A stretch of DNA of 64,000 nucleotides from Glandiceps talaboti (Eukaryota; Hemichordata; Enteropneusta; Spengelidae), in the NCBI RefSeq assembly GCF_964340395.1, contig NC_135560.1, forward strand, positions 11,444,598 to 11,508,597, given 5' to 3'. The notes under the pieces are model-generated. The model ran no database searches and was not told the DNA's origin. It saw nothing but the letters and a program-made list of their open reading frames with translations. Position numbers and translations under genes: made by a program. The number at the start of each line of letters is the position of its first letter. Position 1 is the stretch's first letter. Below are positions 59,701 through 64,000 of this stretch, one piece after another.

Positions 59701-60975
59701 CTCTGCATAGCATAAATAGAGTACCAAAGGTGAGTTTTGTTATGGTATCGGGTTTGATGATAATACTTAATACATGTAATTTACCATATAAAGCTCAGTC
59801 TATGGTGTTTCACTATTTACAACGAAAATCATTAAAACCTACAACAAAACGTTGCCTGAGTGGACAAAAATCTCACTAACATTGCTACATTTTATCATCT
59901 GGGTAGACAAAAATCTCACTAACATTGCTACATTTTATCATCTGGGTAGACAAAAATCTCACTAACATTGCTACATTTTATCATCTGGGTAGACAAAAAT
60001 CTCACTAACATTGCTACATTTTATCGTCTGGCTAGACAAAAATCTCACTAACATTGCTACATTTTATCATCTGGGTAGACAAAAATCTCACTAACATTGC
60101 TACATTTTATCGTCTGGGTAGACAAAAATCTCACTAACATTGCTACATTTTATCGTCTGGCGCGACAAAAGTTTACCAACAACTTAACTAACCAACATTG
60201 CTACACTTTGTTTGCGCCGATTGTGAGCTACCATTATCAGATAAAATGTACAAGGACAACACATGAAGGTAAAACTAACCTTCCTGAGTCCATTCTGATA
60301 TTTTTTTTAGACATTCGATTGTCTAAAATGAAACAATTTTACTTCAATTCTTGTCATGTGGAAATGTTGGATTTTTTGACGATAATATTTAGCACCTTTC
60401 TAGATATTTGTCTGGCCAGACGATAAAATGTAGCAATGTGTTGGTAAAGTTTTTGTCGAACTAGACATGTTTGATTCAGGTTTCGTGATTTTCATTGTAT
60501 TACTGCACAAAACGAAAGCAACCATGATATAGGCGACCGTCGATCATCTTCGTAAATTTACAAAAGTTATTCAAGTGATGTGCAAGCGTCAGTCATTTAA
60601 TTTTACTTGACACGCACTTTCTACAAAGAAATAAAGTACATTCGGATTTTAGAACGACTAGGTCCATCTCTTTACTTTTTTAAAAAAATTTTATTATTCT
60701 AAAAAGGATCACCACTTACATGGGTTTTACCTCCTGAATATCACCAAGGAGACTCAATTCCCCCACCTGAAAAAAAGGGACAGATGCTGTTTTTATTTAA
60801 TCTGGAACAAGACCCGAATGAAGAAACTGACCTATCCAATAGCAGACCTGATATTGTTGTATTTTTACTGAAAAAACTGCAAACATATTATGAAGAAGAA
60901 ATATATTGCGAAAGCGGTTCACCATATCCATCTTGCAAGAGACTTGGAGATAAGTGGGGACCAATTGACCTTTGA
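53786..60975 (+). CDS. ARSB: arylsulfatase B-like sulfatase, copy 2 (intact)
   Basis: Seven exons: 53786-54040, 55274-55463, 56755-56930, 57901-58111, 58406-58646, 59417-59583 and 60707-60975 (stop TGA), give 502 residues. Exon lengths equal those of copy 1 except exon 3 (176 against 173 bases, one extra codon), and every intron phase agrees. The same catalytic elements are present: [13 protein letters not shown], formylglycine motif [14 protein letters not shown] with C72, [30 protein letters not shown] and the [11 protein letters not shown] segment that matches vertebrate ARSB better than copy 1 does (SPSPR against SNSPR). The predicted secreted or lysosomal enzyme should hydrolyse sulfate esters of glycosaminoglycan type; the exact substrate cannot be read. 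Similarity to copy 1 is uneven: exon 1 differs at one residue of 85 and exon 4 at two of 70, whereas exon 6 differs at about a third of positions. Introns carry a foldback repeat (intron 1), a LINE remnant (intron 2), G/C runs (intron 3) and a minisatellite element (intron 6). Confidence 0.95.
54247..54640 (+). mobile_element. foldback/MITE-like dispersed repeat, copy 2
   Basis: The core is an inverted repeat: AAAATACTCGTGACCTAAGG...CGAGTCGCT (54471-54509) against AGCGACTCGTAATGACAAAA...ACTCGTATTTT (54519-54561), with about nine bases between the arms. Weaker pairing extends outwards (ATTCACCAATATTTTTCTT against AATATTGGGGAAT). It is homologous to 5519-5870 and lies in intron 1 of sulfatase copy 2, absent from intron 1 of copy 1. 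Confidence 0.75.
56041..56670 (+). mobile_element. 5'-truncated non-LTR retrotransposon (CR1/L2-like) 3' end
   Basis: The frame ending at 56565 encodes the C-terminal part of a LINE reverse-transcriptase polyprotein: [67 protein letters not shown] and [14 protein letters not shown] are typical of the CR1/L2/Crack-type superfamily. The catalytic core is absent, so the copy is dead. After the stop comes a short 3' untranslated region ending in AATAAATT/AATTAATAAATAATT repeats, as expected for this class. It lies in the sense direction in intron 2 of sulfatase copy 2. Confidence 0.9.
57380..57860. repeat. G-run segments with GGGGGGGCATGAAAATT words and a long C run
   Basis: Two pairs of G runs (near 57380 and 57420; near 57747 and 57780) are each followed by GCATGAAAATT or CTACGAAAATT, suggesting a duplicated unit. 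A run of about 17 C residues follows at 57834-57850. The segment is intron 3 of sulfatase copy 2 and could form G-quadruplex structures. Confidence 0.6.
59845..60475. mobile_element. minisatellite-bearing element with inverted ends
   Basis: Seven to eight copies of a 43-bp unit (GTAGACAAAAATCTCACTAA then CATTGCTACATTTTATCATC then TGG) occupy 59855-60165. The same unit returns inverted at 60411-60470: CAGACGATAAAATGTAGCAATG then TTGGTAAAGTTTTTGTCGAA. This looks like a small DNA transposon whose left subterminal region has expanded into a tandem array. It lies in intron 6 of sulfatase copy 2. Confidence 0.7.
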
Positions 60976-61580
60976 CCTGTGTCAAGGAAATCACTGAACT
61001 AGCATACTACAAGAAACTGGAACGGGAGCTATTTTGTACCCAAAGTTTGTTCTTATTGTTGACACATTCATTGTTTTGCATGCACTTGTTATGATCGCCC
61101 CGTGCTCAGACAACATCAGCAGCCAACAATTTGTCTACAAACTTGTGACAATTAATGGTCTGGACCGTTTATTTGTATAGTTTACAAATGGACATCAAGC
61201 CAGTGTACACAATATCATCAAACGACTAGTGGAGGGCAAGTAGGCCAATTAACGGGATTTCACCATTGTATTTTCTAAACACTTCAACACAACCAATTTG
61301 CCATGCGCCATGGAAATAAGTTGGACTAACTGACCATTGAAACAAACTTACCCTGCTGCAGTGTACAGCAGGCCTAAGCCAGATTTGCCAATTTTCATAA
61401 CTATATATTTCAGAGAGGTTGCAGGATTGGTGAAAATGGCATTTCTGTCTTTGGGTCCTGTAAGCATAAAGACGTCGACATGCAGCTACGATAAATCAGA
61501 CCAGCCTTTGCCACCCCTCCCCTAATTTGACGTATTTCTTGAAAGTTGTAAAAACATTGTAACCCACAATAATTCTCGTG

Positions 61581-61586
61581 AATAAA
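61581..61586 (+). terminator. candidate polyadenylation signal for sulfatase copy 2
   Basis: AATAAA lies about 610 bases after the stop codon at 60975, followed by a T-rich stretch (CCTGTCTTTTTATT). Confidence 0.45.
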
Positions 61587-61673
61587 TTCAGTTTTGAAAC
61601 TGGCAAATCCTGTCTTTTTATTCATCTAAAAATAAAATAATGTTACAATTTGTAGTATGGTAGTACTAGTACA

Positions 61674-61675
<2 letters not shown>

Positions 61676-61769
<94 letters not shown>
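61676..61769. repeat. CT dinucleotide microsatellite, about 47 units
   Basis: An uninterrupted CT/TC tract of about 94 bases lies between the two convergent genes. Confidence 0.97.
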
Positions 61770-61772
<3 letters not shown>

Positions 61773-61806
61773 TGTGAACACCTTTGTGTATTAATATAAA
61801 GTAGTC

Positions 61807-61812
61807 TTTATT
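61807..61812 (-). terminator. polyadenylation signal for the HEPN-NHL gene
   Basis: TTTATT on the plus strand reads AATAAA on the minus strand, about 97 bases beyond the stop codon at 61909. Confidence 0.55.
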
Positions 61813-61908
61813 CTAGTAGTAATAGTTCATTTTTCTGTCCTGGAGGTTTGATGGCATTAGCTCTTCTTGGCTCCTTCAGATCGGGTCGGAATCTTCAGAA
61901 GAACCTGA

Positions 61909-63708
61909 TCAATCATCATCTCGCCTTGCGAGGATCTTCACTCGATGATTACCAGAGTCGGCGACTACTAAACTGATTACCTTGTCCCCCACCACGTCAA
62001 TTCCCTCCGGTTCATCGAATGTTTCTATGCCACATTTAATATTGCATAAAAAGCGGCCAATGTGATCAAATTTGACGACCCTATTGTTACCTTGGTCACA
62101 GACATATATGTTGTCGCGTTTGTCGACCGCAATACCTGAAGGAACTCGAAGCTGTCCGTTGTCAGTTCCATGGCATCCGAACATTTTGTCAAAGCCGCCG
62201 TCAGAGTTAAATATCTGGATTCGATGATTTCCAGAATCAGACACGATGAGTTTCTGTTTTCTGTTAATTGTAATATAAGTGGGACACAGTAGCTGTCCAG
62301 GGCCACTGCCCATTGTGCCTATTGTGCCAATACAGCGATAGGTTTGTTGGCAGTAGATAAAGACACAATGTTGGTAGCTATCAACTACATAGATGTTTCC
62401 ACCTCGTCGATGACGATGGATAGCGATGCCGAAGGGATGCCTCAACTCCTCTTGACCAAAGCAGGCAAGCAGTTTACCAGAAGCGTCACACACTACAATT
62501 TGATGATTTCCCCTTCCAGTAAACTTACCATCACTGATGTAATAGTAATTGTTTCTGGATACAGCAACATCACGTGGGCAAAACATCATTCTGAAGTGAG
62601 TGAATGCAATCAGCAGGACTCGCTTTCCATTCATGTCAATAACTTCAACTCGGTGGTTACCACAGTCACACACAGCTATGTTATTTGACTCAGTGGTAAT
62701 TGCCCCAAAAAGATTTGATAGGTTTCGTGGTTCGCCACCGCCGATCCGAAAAGATTTCCAAAGCACCCAAGTTTGTTGTTGGCTACGAGCTTCAAAAATC
62801 TGTCTCTTGCCTTTTATTCTATACTGCTGTTGGCTTTCAGACGTGCTTTGAGGGCAAGTTGGTGTGGACAACTGGGCTTTAACACCCTTGAACTCTTCGC
62901 GGAGTGTTTGAATTTGTGGACCCAAATTGTTCAGGACAGCTGTAACCGTGTCTTCCGTTGTCTTTCGTCCAACATCATCCATCCTCTGCCTCATCATTTC
63001 ATCACGCTGTGACATTGTTCCTGCAGTGGTCATTTGGCACAGTGACTTGTGTATTTCATCTATTTTCTGATTTTGAGCTTTGAACTTTTTATCAACTTCC
63101 CCAATAAAAAGTTGCATCTCACTTTTCTCTATGTATAACCACTGTTCTAGCATGTCCAGTTCGGTGTCAACTGTGCTATTATCCATGCTTTCCACTAAGA
63201 GTTGATTAATGTCATCTTGTCTTGCACCAAGACGTACTAGCGCTGCTGCAGTTTCCTTCCAGTTTTTATTGAATTCTTCCTCACATATTTCTGTTGTGGA
63301 GTAATGTAGTAACTTATTTCGCAGCAACTTAATGCGGACAAGGTCAGCTGCAACGCTGTAATCAGAGTAAGAGCGCGGGGCATCCCATCCTCTCGGTGGC
63401 GCTTTCAGGTAGCAGATATTTCTCAGTAAAATCATTAGTAGTGATATGTCGAAGCTAGATGACGTTACAGGATGCTCACTTGATGGGTACAGCTGGCCCA
63501 TTTGCTTGCCATTGATAATCTTTTTTGATCGAAGTCTTTGTAAATAACGTTTTGTGGTATACTTGCCGAGGTTAACTGCCAAGCTATCTGGAGGGTGCAC
63601 GCTGTCAAAGACCGTTCTGAAAGCTTTACTTCCCCCTTCGATCAAAAGTCGACAGAGGCGATTGAAGTGGACCTTTTCTGGTTGTTTGAAACTCTTTTGA
63701 TAAATCAA
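61909..63708 (-). CDS. HEPN (DZIP3-type), coiled-coil and NHL-repeat protein
   Basis: A single uninterrupted frame gives 599 residues, with the first residue uncertain. Residues 12-170 or so match the DZIP3-like HEPN domain found in many invertebrate multi-domain proteins (FDSVHPPDSLAVNL, SSFDISLLMILLRNICYL, AADLVRIKLLRNKLLHY). R130-N-K-L-L-H135 fits the R-x4-6-H motif of RNase-type HEPN domains. Residues 190-300 or so are charged and probably coiled-coil (EVDKKFKAQNQKIDEIHKSL). From about 335 to the end is a six-bladed NHL propeller with repeated GNHRVEVID, NIYVVDSYQHCV, SDSGNHRIQIFN, NIYVCDQGNNRVVKFD and ADSGNHRVKIL units. There is no RING or B-box. The family is expanded in marine invertebrates and suspected of immune or RNA-related roles; that is inference. 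The frame begins at a TTG, with no ATG after the preceding stop, so an upstream exon probably joins at an AG such as the one before AGTTTC (about 63690). An ATG at 63719-63721 is in another frame. Confidence 0.85.
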   Translation of the reverse strand: MIYQKSFKQPEKVHFNRLCRLLIEGGSKAFRTVFDSVHPPDSLAVNLGKYTTKRYLQRLRSKKIINGKQMGQLYPSSEHPVTSSSFDISLLMILLRNICYLKAPPRGWDAPRSYSDYSVAADLVRIKLLRNKLLHYSTTEICEEEFNKNWKETAAALVRLGARQDDINQLLVESMDNSTVDTELDMLEQWLYIEKSEMQLFIGEVDKKFKAQNQKIDEIHKSLCQMTTAGTMSQRDEMMRQRMDDVGRKTTEDTVTAVLNNLGPQIQTLREEFKGVKAQLSTPTCPQSTSESQQQYRIKGKRQIFEARSQQQTWVLWKSFRIGGGEPRNLSNLFGAITTESNNIAVCDCGNHRVEVIDMNGKRVLLIAFTHFRMMFCPRDVAVSRNNYYYISDGKFTGRGNHQIVVCDASGKLLACFGQEELRHPFGIAIHRHRRGGNIYVVDSYQHCVFIYCQQTYRCIGTIGTMGSGPGQLLCPTYITINRKQKLIVSDSGNHRIQIFNSDGGFDKMFGCHGTDNGQLRVPSGIAVDKRDNIYVCDQGNNRVVKFDHIGRFLCNIKCGIETFDEPEGIDVVGDKVISLVVADSGNHRVKILARRDDD

Positions 63709-64000
63709 GTCTTGAGTTCATTGTCGAGCTCAGTGTTATAGCCAGTCGGGTGGTTGGTATCTGATATATGATAATAATGCTTGTGCAATATAATGTTCTG
63801 GTTTTAGTACCAGTGTCAGAATATGTAATACGAGTGATTCTGTATAGGGCCTTCCGCACTTTTCTTCAAGAACTGTGGAAAAAACAAAAGTCAAAGTATG
63901 AAACGGCGATCCCTTGGGCCCGGTATGATAGTTGTTGCTCAACAATTACTGTTACAATACCAATTGCCTCCAAGTACAGATTAGAGCTCAATGTGAAATT
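63709..64000. other. 5' flank of the HEPN-NHL gene
   Basis: Two overlapping minus-strand frames cross this stretch, but neither resembles a protein. It may be an intron preceding the HEPN exon or the 5' untranslated region. Nothing else is recognised. Confidence 0.35.

Larger units (their letters stand above)
60976..61908. other. convergent 3' interval between sulfatase copy 2 and the HEPN-NHL gene
   Basis: No coding sequence is recognised. It contains 3' untranslated DNA of both genes, candidate polyadenylation signals at 61581-61586 (plus) and 61807-61812 (minus), and a long CT microsatellite between them. Confidence 0.6.

Overview
This is a eukaryotic, intron-rich, AT-rich nuclear window from a metazoan. 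The recognisable genes (basonuclin, a RING-CH membrane E3 ligase, arylsulfatase B, a HEPN-NHL protein) are bilaterian animal families. The HEPN(DZIP3-type)-NHL architecture, arylsulfatase duplication, many TACATGTA words, SINE/LINE remnants and very many minisatellites point to a marine invertebrate (mollusc or other lophotrochozoan, hemichordate or amphioxus). The sequence alone does not let me choose between these. No bacterial, organellar or viral genes were recognised.

Layout: 1-11.3 kb holds no recognisable coding sequence, only minisatellites (including about 21 copies of a 54-bp unit) and a foldback repeat; it is probably intron or upstream DNA of basonuclin. 11.3-18.0 kb (+) carries two exons of a basonuclin-type transcription factor with three zinc-finger pairs; its 5' exons are missing. 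18.0-26.9 kb is gene-poor and repeat-rich. 26.9-35.9 kb (+) is a 14-exon gene for a protein with three tandem Cys/His modules, a basic nuclear-type linker and a C-terminal WD40 propeller. I do not know this architecture, and it is the best candidate here for something undescribed. Several of its introns carry minisatellites that start at, or contain copies of, the 5' splice site. 38.5-39.4 kb (+) is a two-exon gene for a small secreted, very acidic Asp/Glu/Tyr-rich protein. 41.4-45.2 kb (+) is a MARCHF2/3-like RING-CH ubiquitin ligase.

46.0-61.0 kb is a head-to-head inverted duplication of a seven-exon arylsulfatase B-like gene (501 and 502 aa). Both copies are intact and share every intron position and phase, but each carries its own intronic insertions: a SINE in the minus copy; a LINE remnant, a foldback and a minisatellite element in the plus copy. 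The 1.3 kb between their start codons must hold both promoters and is full of microsatellites. 61.9-63.7 kb (-) is a HEPN-coiled-coil-NHL protein with an R-x4-H HEPN motif, convergent with the plus-strand sulfatase.

The genes do not form one obvious pathway. The sulfatase pair is a local paralogue cluster; the others are individual eukaryotic genes. Splice sites were read by eye from GT/AG signals, reading-frame phase and protein similarity. Phases close exactly for the WD40 gene, the acidic gene and both sulfatases; the last MARCH junction and the start of the HEPN-NHL gene remain open.
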